Below are positions 1 through 8,381 of a stretch of DNA of 64,000 nt, piece by piece. Below the pieces are notes generated by a model that ran no database searches, was not told the DNA's origin, and saw only the letters and a list, made by a program, of their open reading frames with translations. Source of the stretch: Thiorhodovibrio litoralis (GTDB taxonomy: Bacteria; Pseudomonadota; Gammaproteobacteria; Chromatiales; Chromatiaceae); assembly GCF_033954455.1 (NCBI RefSeq), contig NZ_CP121473.1, positions 3,892,501 through 3,956,500 on the forward strand, written 5' to 3'. Position 1 is the first letter of the stretch. Each line of letters begins with the position of its first letter. The translations under genes and the position numbers were made by a program.

Positions 1-765
1 AGCAACCTCCGTTTTCTCACGCACGGCTCCATCAATACCTAAGCGCTTTGGCCCATTAGTTCTCGCAAAGGCAAATTCATGCTCCTCAGAAAGTCTTCTG
101 TTGATCGCAAAACCAACTTGCACGTCGTTGCCCTGCATGGCTTTGAACACAAGCATAACCGCTTTCTGATAATAGACCCAACGAGAAGTAACCTCTTTGA
201 CACGAATCACTGACGTGGAACTGCGGCCCCCACCTGCGGCCTTGAAGTAACTTTCGACCGCATCCCTTTCAAGCTCAGATGCTAGCGGTTTGCGGTTCGG
301 TGAAGGGTTTATTGTACGTATTCCTTCCGACTTAATTTCCCGTGGTGCGGAGAGTTCATAGGGCTGGAATACCCGAGGAGTTCTTATGATCGCGTCGTAG
401 AAAATCGGCAAGTTTGCCTCGGTCGGCTTTGTGAGCACCGCCTTTCTTTTAAGCTCATCCCCTTTCTGAGTTAATTTAAGACGCCCGTTTTCATGTATGA
501 TGGCATCCATCCGAACAAGATCACTAGCTGCGCCCATAACAATCTTTTGATCAAGTCCCAGTAGTTCCGCGATGCTATCAATTGAATTAACCCCCTTACT
601 CACGAGTCTAAGCACGAATTCATCGGTCGCCGCGATTGGGTTATCTTCGAGAATCTGAACAAGCAACAGGAGTTTCCAGACTGGCAGACCCACGATTTCA
701 TAATCAACCAAGTCAAACCCTTGTCGATTGTCGAAGCGTACTATTAGGTCATCGATTGAGATCAT
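1..765 (-). CDS. Partner gene of kinase-helicase (possible MkoB), 3' end beyond window
   Basis: An open frame runs from an ATG at 765 to the window edge without a stop: 255 residues, C-terminus missing. The ATG overlaps the stop of the upstream helicase fragment (ATGA at 765-762), so the two genes were one translationally coupled operon. Residues ~35-125 look like a helix-rich winged-helix-type region (for example the segment VSKGVNSIDSIAELLGLDQK followed by a short beta-like stretch). I see no HxK(x)4D phospholipase-D motif in the visible part. In Mokosh type I defence systems the kinase-helicase gene is partnered by a PLD-nuclease gene, so the unseen C-terminus is where a PLD domain would be expected; that identity is inference. 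Base composition is AT-richer than the core genes further right. Confidence 0.75.
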   Translation of the reverse strand, partial: MISIDDLIVRFDNRQGFDLVDYEIVGLPVWKLLLLVQILEDNPIAATDEFVLRLVSKGVNSIDSIAELLGLDQKIVMGAASDLVRMDAIIHENGRLKLTQKGDELKRKAVLTKPTEANLPIFYDAIIRTPRVFQPYELSAPREIKSEGIRTINPSPNRKPLASELERDAVESYFKAAGGGRSSTSVIRVKEVTSRWVYYQKAVMLVFKAMQGNDVQVGFAINRRLSEEHEFAFARTNGPKRLGIDGAVREKTEVA

Positions 766-1293
766 ACAGGCTCCCCGACTATTTCGCAGTCTGGCGAGTC
801 TTCTATGTATGAAAGTATTTCTTGAAAAGGATTCTCTGAGACAATGGATCGACAGAACTCGCTATCGCCTACAATACACAGCAGGTCTTTTCCTCGTGAT
901 AATGCTACATTAATCCTCTCGGTTTCTTTTAGAAAGCCGATTCGCTTTTCTTTGTTCGATCGCGTAATCGAATAAATAGCGATATCTGCTTCACGACCCT
1001 GATATGTGTCAACGGTGTTTACCTCAATCCGGAGCTTAGTTAAATTCGGTGCTAGACCCGCAAATGCGTGCCGCATTGCGTCGACCTGCCCTGAATACCC
1101 TGACATTACAGCAACATCAAAGACCTTTTCCTGAGTATCTGCGGCGAACTGAAGCCTATTTAACAAGTCTTTAATTATTTCAACTTCGGCAAGGTTACGA
1201 TAGGTACCGCCGGAATGATGTTCAAACGAATGTCCCGTATTAGACGTAGAGAACCAAGTCACAGGTTTCGGGACCGCAAGCCCTCTAACAAAT
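762..1293 (-). pseudogene. mkoA: 3' fragment of Ser/Thr kinase-SF1 helicase gene (split by IS)
   Basis: This piece encodes the C-terminal RecA2 part of a superfamily 1 helicase. Motif V (TVDTYQGREADIAIYS) and motif VI (ERINVALSRGKDLLCIVGD) are clear. It is separated from its N-terminal part (3655-6602) by the IS element at 1294-3654. The frame is open up to the target duplication, and the fragment has only an incidental GTG at 1262, so it is probably not translated as an independent protein. Joining position 1284 directly to 3655 restores the frame through segment VFVRGLAVPKPVTWFST, which fits the region before motif V in Upf1-like helicases. The stop overlaps the start of the next gene. Confidence 0.88.
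1285..1293. repeat. Target site duplication, left copy
   Basis: The 9-mer CTAACAAAT directly abuts the left end of the IS. An identical copy abuts the right end at 3655-3663. Nine-base duplications are within the range known for IS4-family elements. Confidence 0.9.
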
Positions 1294-1309
1294 CATACCA
1301 TTACCCATA
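1294..1309. repeat. IS left terminal inverted repeat
   Basis: Starts CATACCATTACCCATA. It matches the reverse complement of 3639-3654 over 16 bases, and similarity continues weakly inward (ATATCTCCC against ATAACTATCCC). Confidence 0.88.
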
Positions 1310-1398
1310 TCTCCCCGCCCCAGCGTCGTCCGGGGCTGGACACAGCTCCCGAGTTCTGCTGAGATGCCCTTTCATCTTCAGCAAGGGGACGGGAGACC

Positions 1399-2280
1399 AT
1401 GGACCAAGCGATTCCAAGCCGTTTATGTGGGCGCCCTTTCAACGAGACCGACTTAGCGCGCATTCGCCAGGAGATCGCGCTGGCGCAGCCGCCGCTGCGC
1501 GCGGAGATCGCTCGGCGGGTGTGCCGCGCGCTGGAGTGGACCGATATCCAAGGCCGCCCCAAGCTCATGAGTGCCCGGGTGGGACTGCTGCGGTTGCATC
1601 GTGCCGGGCTCATTGTGCTGCCGCCACCGACCTGCGGCAATGGCAATGGGCGGCGCTTCGTCCCGCGCCCCGAGTCCCGGCCCGAACCGATCCCAGTGTC
1701 CGTCCCGCTGCGCGCGCTCAGCGGCTTGCGCCTGGCGCGCGTTGATGATCGAAGGGCCTCGCAATTATGGAACGGCCTGATCGAGCGCTACCACTACCTC
1801 GGCTACAGTCCCCTGCCTGGTGCGCAGCTGCGCTACCTGATCCAGTGGGATGGCGGTCTGCTCGGCGCCATCGGCTTTGGCGCGGCGGCCTGGAAAGTCG
1901 CTGCCCGCGACCGCTGGATTGGCTGGACGCCCGCGCAGCGCCAAGCACACCTGGGACGGGTGCTCAACAACGCCCGCTTCCTCATCCTGCCCTGGGTGCA
2001 GGTCAAACACCTCGCCTCCAAGGTGCTGTCCTTGGCCGCGCGGCAAGTCAGTGTCGACTTTCCCGCCCGCTATGGCGAGCGTCTGGTGCTGCTGGAGACC
2101 TTTGTCGAGACCCCACGCTTTGCCGGGACCTGTTACCGTGCCGCCAACTGGCACGACTTGGGCGAAACCACCGGGCGCGGCAAGTGCGACCGCACCCATC
2201 GGGCCGCGCTGCCGCGCAAGGCGATCTATGTCTACCCGCTGGCGGCGGACTTCCGCGCCGCCCTGGGGGTGGTGGCATGA
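1399..2280 (+). CDS. DUF4338 (DruA-family) protein carried by the IS element
   Basis: A 293-residue protein that I recognise as DUF4338, the family named after DruA of the Druantia anti-phage system. Conserved stretches are RYHYLGY near residue 130, RDRWIGW near 170, NNARFLILPWV near 190, VLLETFVETPRFAGTCYRAANW near 230-255 and KAIYVYPL near the C-terminus. The stop (2278-2280) overlaps the transposase ATG (2277), so the two are translationally coupled. None of the other Druantia genes (druB-E) is present. The context points to a transposition accessory role rather than an autonomous defence gene. Biochemical function is unknown to me. Confidence 0.85.
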   Translation: MDQAIPSRLCGRPFNETDLARIRQEIALAQPPLRAEIARRVCRALEWTDIQGRPKLMSARVGLLRLHRAGLIVLPPPTCGNGNGRRFVPRPESRPEPIPVSVPLRALSGLRLARVDDRRASQLWNGLIERYHYLGYSPLPGAQLRYLIQWDGGLLGAIGFGAAAWKVAARDRWIGWTPAQRQAHLGRVLNNARFLILPWVQVKHLASKVLSLAARQVSVDFPARYGERLVLLETFVETPRFAGTCYRAANWHDLGETTGRGKCDRTHRAALPRKAIYVYPLAADFRAALGVVA

Positions 2281-3647
2281 TCGCGCTGGCCTCTGAACTG
2301 CAGGACATCTCTCTGGGCGACAAGCGCCTGAATCATCGCGCCCAACAGGTGCTTGAAACCCTCGGCGCCAAGCCGACACAAAGTATTCCCGGGGCTTGCA
2401 ACGGTTGGTATGAGACCCGGGCCGCCTATCGCTTTTTCGATCATCCCACGGTCACCGCCGAGCAGATCCTCGCACCCCATTTTGCTTGTACCGAAGAACG
2501 TCTGCGCGAGCATCCGCGGGTGCTGTGTATCCAAGATACCAGCGAGCTGGACTATACAACCAAAAAAGGCATTGTCGGTCTTGGGCCACTGAACTTTGAG
2601 AGCCGCTATGGGATGTACATCCATCCCACCTTGGCGGTCACGCCCGAGCGCCTCGCGCTGGGGCTGCTGGATTTGCACACTTTTGTGCGCGAGCCCGGTA
2701 GCCTGGGCCAGGACAAAGACTCGCGCCGCCCACTGGAGGAGAAAGAAAGCGTGCGCTGGGTCGATGGCTACGCGCGCGTCAATGCGCTGGCCGAGGAACT
2801 GAGCGACACGCGCTTGACCTATGTTGCCGATCGCGAGGGCGACATCTACGACCTGTTTGTTGAAGCGCCCATCCCCGAGAACAGCGCCGATTGGCTGGTA
2901 CGGGTGCAGCATCGCGACCGCTGCTTGGCCGATGGCAGAAAGCTCAATGAGGCCCTGGACGCCGCCCCGGTGCTCACCGAGATCACCTTCGAGCGTCCCG
3001 CCACCAAGGGGGCCAAAGCACGCCAGGTCACGCAGGAGATCAAGGTGGTGCGCGTGACCCTGAAGGCACCCTGGCGCCCGGATCGCACCTTGCCCGATGT
3101 CACGGTCACGGCTTTGCTGGCCACCGAGGTCAATCCGCCCGCCGGCGAGGAGCCACTCAACTGGCTGTTGCTGACCAATCTGGCGGTGCAGAGCGCCCAA
3201 GAGGCCATCGAGACGCTCTCCTGGTATCTTTGCAGGTGGCAAGTGGAAATTTTTTTCCGGATCTTAAAAAGTGGCTGCCGCATCGAGGAGCTGCAGCTCG
3301 AGACGCGCGAGCGCCTGGAGCCGGCGCTCGCTTTGTACATGATCATCGCGTGGCGGGTGCTGTACCTGACCATGCTCGGGCGCGAGTGCCCGGAGTTGCC
3401 TTGCGATGCGGTCTTTGCCGAGGAGGAATGGAAGGCGGTCTATCTGGTCACCCAGAAACAAGCGCCACCCGAGCAGCCGCCCTCGCTCGATACCATGGTG
3501 CGCATGGTCGCCTCCCTGGGCGGCTTTCTCAACCGCAAATCCGATGGGTTCCCGGGACCGAAGACGCTCTGGATTGGGTTGCAGCGCATCCCCGATTTTG
3601 TCATGGCGCTGGAGGCTTACCGCAGCGTCAGGGATAGTTATGGGTAA
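2277..3647 (+). CDS. IS4-family (Tn5-like) DDE transposase
   Basis: 456 residues from the ATG at 2277. The frame is open further upstream, but that part is out-of-frame sequence of the preceding gene. The N-terminus (DISLGDKRLNHRA, then RAAYRFFDH) resembles the Tn5-like DNA-binding domain. The catalytic core shows D in CIQDTSELDY (~residue 86), D in YVADREGDIYDLF (~185) and the IS4 signature Y-(2)-R-(3)-E-(6)-K in YLCRWQVEIFFRILK (~316-330). All three acidic residues are present, so the enzyme is likely active. The gene ends 7 bp before the right IS end. Confidence 0.93.
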   Translation: MIALASELQDISLGDKRLNHRAQQVLETLGAKPTQSIPGACNGWYETRAAYRFFDHPTVTAEQILAPHFACTEERLREHPRVLCIQDTSELDYTTKKGIVGLGPLNFESRYGMYIHPTLAVTPERLALGLLDLHTFVREPGSLGQDKDSRRPLEEKESVRWVDGYARVNALAEELSDTRLTYVADREGDIYDLFVEAPIPENSADWLVRVQHRDRCLADGRKLNEALDAAPVLTEITFERPATKGAKARQVTQEIKVVRVTLKAPWRPDRTLPDVTVTALLATEVNPPAGEEPLNWLLLTNLAVQSAQEAIETLSWYLCRWQVEIFFRILKSGCRIEELQLETRERLEPALALYMIIAWRVLYLTMLGRECPELPCDAVFAEEEWKAVYLVTQKQAPPEQPPSLDTMVRMVASLGGFLNRKSDGFPGPKTLWIGLQRIPDFVMALEAYRSVRDSYG

Positions 3648-3654
3648 TGGTATG
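3639..3654. repeat. IS right terminal inverted repeat
   Basis: TATGGGTAATGGTATG, the exact reverse complement of the first 16 bases of the left end (1294-1309). Confidence 0.88.
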
Positions 3655-3663
3655 CTAACAAAT
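3655..3663. repeat. Target site duplication, right copy
   Basis: CTAACAAAT, identical to 1285-1293. On the minus strand it lies inside the helicase codons for ...V-F-V. Confidence 0.9.
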
Positions 3664-6602
3664 ACCTCTGCTGAAAAAGGCTTGTTACTTCTTAGTTGCC
3701 CGTTATAAAAACAGTGGCTAACTAAATCACCGATCGGCTTTGCCATTCGATACTGCTCCACGAGTATACGTTTCGAGTGATCTGGCAACTTTTTAACAAG
3801 ATGATCAAGAAGCGTTGCTCGGTAATCGTCACGAGTGAAAGAGTACCTTTCACAGATAGACTTGTGCTCCATGAAGTCGCCTAGGTAGGGTGGAAGCTGC
3901 TTTGTGTCCCCAACGATTATCCATTTCTTCGCCCGGACCATCGGGACAAGCATTTCGGTGGGTAAGGCCTTAGACGCCTCATCTACAATGCATACGTCGA
4001 ACTCGATGTTATTCAGCTGAGCCGCCGCAACACCTACGCAAGTTCCAGCAACTACTTGTGCAGACGAAAGATAGGCACTCTGAAATTCTTTACGGCAAAT
4101 AAGACGCAGATTCCAGTCCTCGATAAGTTCGAGTATCGCTCTGCAACTTTTCGCTGAGTCGTTAGACCCGATGTAATACTCCTCATACTCATCTAATTCG
4201 TGCAGGTCGAGTGAGTAAATGCTGTTGCCAAACCCATCGACCTGTGAGAGTTTCTTATAGGCTTCACCCTTTTCCTTTTCATTCACTTTTTGAACTGCTC
4301 GCAAAATGCTAAGTTGACGTGTTGCTTCGCCCAAATGGTCACGCAGTGCAGGAACTGACCCTTTCACTGTTGGATCACGTTTCAAAGAATCTATTTCTGA
4401 ATTAAGATGCTCTTCCTCCTTTTGCAAGCTATCAATCTCTATACGATATCTTTCTGATTCCTCGATCAATCTACGAAGCTTAGCAAAATCAGAAGCAATA
4501 CGAACCTTATGGAGCTCTACACCATTCTCTTTAGCCCATTTTTCTAGCCCAGTCGCAGATTTAACCTTTACCGAGTCAATCCATTTCGCAACACCAAATT
4601 CGAGCAAAAGCTTGCGCGATGTTTGCGCGACCCGTTTGTCGTCTTTATGCCCGATACGGACCATTTGTATATCGAGATTTCTTTCTACGAATATCGCTTG
4701 CAATCTTTCTAATGCGTTATCAAGTGCATTATGGGTTTGTGAAGTTAAGAGAACTTTCTGCCCGAGCAAAAAGTGTTGAAGAATTACTTCAGTAATGAAT
4801 TTGGTTTTTCCAGTGCCTGGCGGCCCTTCCACTACAAGTACGTCATCTGCCCCTACAGCAACCTTCACAGCATCCCTTTTGCTATCATCTAAGTCCGACT
4901 GGAAGAATTTAACCTCAGCTAATTTTGGGGCGCTTTGCTTTTCGGGTTCTAAAAGCAACGCTTTCAAATCGGCACGCGCTGACTTAAGCTGCTGAAGCAC
5001 GTCTAAGGCGTTCTCTTGCTTTCTGATGGCTGCTCGAGATCTATTTGTATCAAAAGTTAGCCGACCTTTTGACGGCACAGCCTCTTGATCAAAAGGGTCT
5101 TCACAGAAAAGAATTATGCCATTTTCGTCTATCCACTCAATTTCCCCTGACGCCGATACCTTGTCCTGGTCCTTTATTAGACGAGGCTGCCCAATGCAGT
5201 CGTTTTCGATATACTGGTTTTTCTCTGGTTTGAGTATTATGCGCTGCCCATCAAAATCAACGCTGGAAAAATAGATCGGATCTTCCTTTAAGCGCTCAAT
5301 GTCTTTGCGAATATCCAACGCATCGCGCCATTTGGTCAAGAGCAGATTGCGTTGGTTCTCTATATATTCTCTTTCAATTCGATTAAGCTCTCCGTTTAGG
5401 TTCAGGAGCATTGCGTCAATGTTTTCATTTGACTCTTCAGTATTGACATTTGTATGAAGATCAAATCTGTAATTGAGTGCGATTGCTTTTTTTTGTATGA
5501 TTTCAATCGCAACTGGATTGATCTTCTGGCACTGAAGCAAGGCAAGATAGCTCGGATCCGCTTGATCGCGTCTTGCCAGATAGGAAAAATCGGAACTCAC
5601 CAAGTTATAAGTGTCTGGTGAAATGCTTTTTTTACCATTTTGCAACCTCGTCATGTGCTGCTTAAAAAGGACACCAGAGTTGAGATCATCAAGAATAAGA
5701 CGTTGGATCGAGTAGGCATCTCGCTGGAGCGTATATGTACTGACTGACTCAACGACCTTATTTGTAATAATCGTCCCAATAATTCTGCCGGAGTCAAGTG
5801 CAGCAGCGACTGAAACCGCTGTCTCGGCCAGCTGCTCGGCTAACTCTAATATATTGGCTGGACGGCGCTCTGGATCAATATCAATAGCTTTATCCAGAAC
5901 CGTACGTATTGGATCAGGGCAAATCAGGTCGTTTTCCAGGAAATGCCTTGCATGAGCATGATCTTCGATATTTTTACCAAGCAGGACTTCCAAGGAAGTA
6001 ATAACAAAAGAAAATACATCCCTAACATCAGGGTAATCGAAAGAGTTCTCTGGTGGTGCGTATGGCGCAGTCTTAAAGGTCGCCAGCGTTACACCGCTGC
6101 CAAATGAACGTTTAAATTTGGAAATACCGAAATCTGCAATCTTTACTTTTCCGTCGGACGTAACGAGAATGTTATTTGGCGTCACATCGCGGTGCAGAAT
6201 GCCGCGACTGTATGCAAAACTCAGAGCATTAAGGATTGGCTTACCAAAGCACTCATAGTACTCAGTCCAACTCTCAACTGGGTGTTCCCGAGTGAACCTT
6301 TGTAAATCGTAAGGAACCCACTCGACAGCGATATACAGCCTGTCATTTTCTGGATCGCAGCCATGGTCAAGAAGCTTAACGATATTCTCGTCGGTATTAA
6401 GATCAAACAGTGATTTAATCTCACGATAATATGATTCTTTTGCAAATGGGTCTTGGTCGCTTGCAAAATCTTTCTTGAACAGCTTAACGGCGGCACTTTG
6501 TTTCTGTTGAATATCGTATGTTTCATACACATCAGCAGTACCACCCGAAGCAACTGCTTGATCATCGATGAATAAAAATCGTTCGTTGAGTATTTTTTGC
6601 AT
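3655..6602 (-). pseudogene. mkoA: 5' part of Ser/Thr kinase-SF1 helicase fusion gene (Mokosh MkoA-like), interrupted by IS
   Basis: About 982 native residues from the ATG at 6602, chosen because AAAGG lies 8 nt upstream; a TTG at 6635 is an in-frame alternative. Residues ~10-260 are a protein kinase: glycine loop SGGTADVYE, Lys in AAVKLFKK (~40), HRDVTPNN (~137-144), DFG (~157), APPE. After a coiled linker comes an SF1 RNA/DNA helicase: GPPGTGKT (~593), motif Ia SQTHNALDNALER, Walker B VDEASK (~873), motif III GDTKQLPP and motif IV EQYRM (~948). The frame then crosses into the IS and reads ~130 foreign codons to a stop at 3264. Kinase plus COG1112 helicase is the MkoA architecture of Mokosh type I. 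All kinase and RecA1 catalytic residues seem intact, but motifs V-VI are lost. Confidence 0.9.
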
Positions 6603-6842
6603 GCCAGAGGCCTTTAAAAAGGATGAAAATGGCAAGAATGGGTCAGCAAGAATAGGTTACAAATCGGGTTATTTTCTAAACACAAGAATCTTAAATACAA
6701 CAAAAGTATACCCTTGAAGCACGGTTACTCCTTATCAGCGCCTAACCTTTAAGTTCATTAGCCAGCTTCAGCAAGGTTGACTGTCGCTCCATAGAACGGT
6801 GCAAAACGCCCTCTTCGCTCTTTATATACCTATCTGATGGAA

Positions 6843-6949
6843 GTTTTGGGTCGCGTGACGGGCGCGGGGGTCTCGGCGGCAGGACGCCGCCGTGAAGCCT
6901 CCAAGGATGGATTTACGGCGTCCCCCGCGACCGTCACCCGACCCAAAAC
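6843..6949. repeat. Palindromic intergenic repeat, copy 1
   Basis: A 107-bp imperfect palindrome: the left arm starting GTTTTGGGTCGCGTGACGGG pairs with the right arm at 6923-6949. The interior contains a smaller stem (GGCGGCAGGACGCCGCC) and the core GAAGCCTCCAAGGATGGATT followed by ACGGCGTCC. A second copy with the same architecture is at 39250-39359. It lies in the ~600-bp gap between the helicase start (6602) and idi. I see no gene in the rest of that gap, which is AT-rich near the helicase gene and presumably holds its promoter. Confidence 0.8.
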
Positions 6950-7248
6950 AGCCCCAAGACTCGAAGCGCCCACCCTCCCCACCAACACGCTGTCCATGCT
7001 TACGAAGCTTAGTACAGGCACAGTGGTTTCGTCCACATGAAAGTCGACTCGGGATACGGTTTGCGGATACTGGATATCGCATCAAACCCAACGACCCTTC
7101 CTGTGGTTCAGTACCGTCGGCGGTGCGGCGCTGGAAATCGAGATGTTCGGCGCCGACGGACCGCTTGGCCCGGAAATGATCCGGACAGTCCTCCCGTTCG
7201 TCGCGATCATGCGGCATAATGACCGGCCGTCGCGGTCTTGATGAGGAG

Positions 7249-7845
7249 ATGACGCCCTTGAGCACCCACGCCACCGTGTCCTTCGACGATGAGCCACTGA
7301 TTCTGGTGGACTCGGACGACACCGTCACCGGCTACCAGAACAAAGCCCAGGCGCATGAGGGCGAAGGCGTCCTGCATCGCGCCTTCTCGATTTTTCTGTT
7401 CAACCCACAGGGCGAGGTGCTGCTGCAACAGCGCAGCGGCGAGAAACCGCTATGGCCCCTGTTCTGGTCCAACAGCTGCTGCAGCCATCCGCGCCGTGGC
7501 GAGAGTTATCAGGAGGCCACCCATCGCCGCCTGAGAGAAGAGCTCGCCGTGGATACCGAGCTTGATTTCATTTATCGCTTCGAGTACCACGCACCATTCC
7601 AAGACATCGGCTCGGAACGCGAGCTTTGTTCGGTCTATATTGGCCGCCTGGATGACACCCAGGCCATCGACGTCAACCCAAGCGAGATCGCCGACTGGCG
7701 CTGGCTGAGCCTGACCGACACCGACGCCCTGGTCGCCACCCACGGGCAGGCCGAGCCACCGGAGCGGATCACCCCCTGGTTTGTAATGGAATGGCAGCGC
7801 CTGCGCAGTGATTTCCCCGAGCGCATCGAACAGCTTGCGCTTTAA
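7249..7845 (+). CDS. idi: Isopentenyl-diphosphate delta-isomerase, type I
   Basis: Interconverts isopentenyl and dimethylallyl diphosphate for isoprenoid synthesis (quinone tails, carotenoids, bacteriochlorophyll side chains in phototrophs). A Nudix-fold protein of ~198 residues with the catalytic Cys in NSCCSHP, the Nudix-like RRGESYQEATHRRLREEL and the catalytic Glu in SERELCSVY. The ATG at 7249 follows GATGAGGAG; an in-frame ATG at 7219 would add 10 residues without a clear ribosome site. Type I enzymes occur in many phototrophic proteobacteria and less often in other bacteria using the MEP pathway. Confidence 0.93.
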   Translation: MTPLSTHATVSFDDEPLILVDSDDTVTGYQNKAQAHEGEGVLHRAFSIFLFNPQGEVLLQQRSGEKPLWPLFWSNSCCSHPRRGESYQEATHRRLREELAVDTELDFIYRFEYHAPFQDIGSERELCSVYIGRLDDTQAIDVNPSEIADWRWLSLTDTDALVATHGQAEPPERITPWFVMEWQRLRSDFPERIEQLAL

Positions 7846-7883
7846 CGACCAATTTTTGACTCCCAATCCACCAAGACACAAAG

Positions 7884-8378
7884 ATGCCTCTACCCGTGCA
7901 AGTGAGTTCCTCAGAAAAAACCCCCACCATCCCGCGCCTGTTCACCTGGCCCCTGGGCTTCGTCCCCGCGAAGCTGCAAACCGGCGCACTGACGCAAATC
8001 CTCAACCGTGTTTTCGCTCCAGAGTTGAGCGACGGCGAGCTGGATTTTCTCGACGAGAAAGTCATGCGCATTCGCGTTGAGGATGTCGGCCTCGAATACC
8101 GCCTGACCCTGACCAACGGCAAGCTGCGGGCCGCCCAACCCGGACAAGCCGAAGACCTGAGCATCGAAGGCAACGCCTATGAGTTCCTGCTGCTCGCCAC
8201 CCGCCAGGAGGACCCGGACACCCTGTTCTTCAACCGCCGCCTGCGCCTCGGCGGCAGCACCGAGCTGGGCCTTTATGTGAAGAACTTTCTCGACGGGCTG
8301 GAACTCGAGCCCCGCCTGGGGCCGCTGCTGCCGGTGATGAAAGGCGCCACCGGTGTACTGGGGCGATTTGGCCGCTGA
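7884..8378 (+). CDS. ubiT: UbiT, SCP2-domain factor for O2-independent ubiquinone synthesis
   Basis: A 164-residue protein of the YhbT/UbiT family with a single SCP2 lipid-binding domain (RLTLTNGKLRA, DLSIEGNAYEFLLLATRQEDPDTLFFNRRLRLGG). In E. coli, UbiT works with UbiU and UbiV in anaerobic ubiquinone synthesis, probably handling the lipid precursors. It converges with ubiV, 3 bp away, and the presence of all three genes together supports the call. Start ATG at 7884. Confidence 0.9.
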   Translation: MPLPVQVSSSEKTPTIPRLFTWPLGFVPAKLQTGALTQILNRVFAPELSDGELDFLDEKVMRIRVEDVGLEYRLTLTNGKLRAAQPGQAEDLSIEGNAYEFLLLATRQEDPDTLFFNRRLRLGGSTELGLYVKNFLDGLELEPRLGPLLPVMKGATGVLGRFGR

Positions 8379-8381
8379 GGC

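Larger units (their letters stand above)
1294..3654. mobile_element. IS4-family insertion sequence with DruA-like passenger gene
   Basis: The element is 2361 bp, with terminal inverted repeats starting CATACCATTACCCATA at the left and the reverse complement at the right, flanked by the 9-bp direct repeat CTAACAAAT. It carries two plus-strand genes with an ATGA overlap: a DUF4338/DruA-family protein and a DDE transposase with the IS4 YREK signature. Both look intact. The element is clearly GC-richer than the flanking island. It sits inside the helicase gene in the opposite orientation. Perfect duplications and undamaged genes suggest a recent insertion. Confidence 0.93.

Noticed and set aside
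1399-2280. A Druantia defence system because of the DruA-family gene
   Set aside because: The gene lies inside IS terminal repeats and is coupled to a transposase; none of druB-E is present.
2232-3242. 336-codon open frame on the minus strand inside the transposase
   Set aside because: Antisense shadow of the GC-rich transposase gene, no family similarity.
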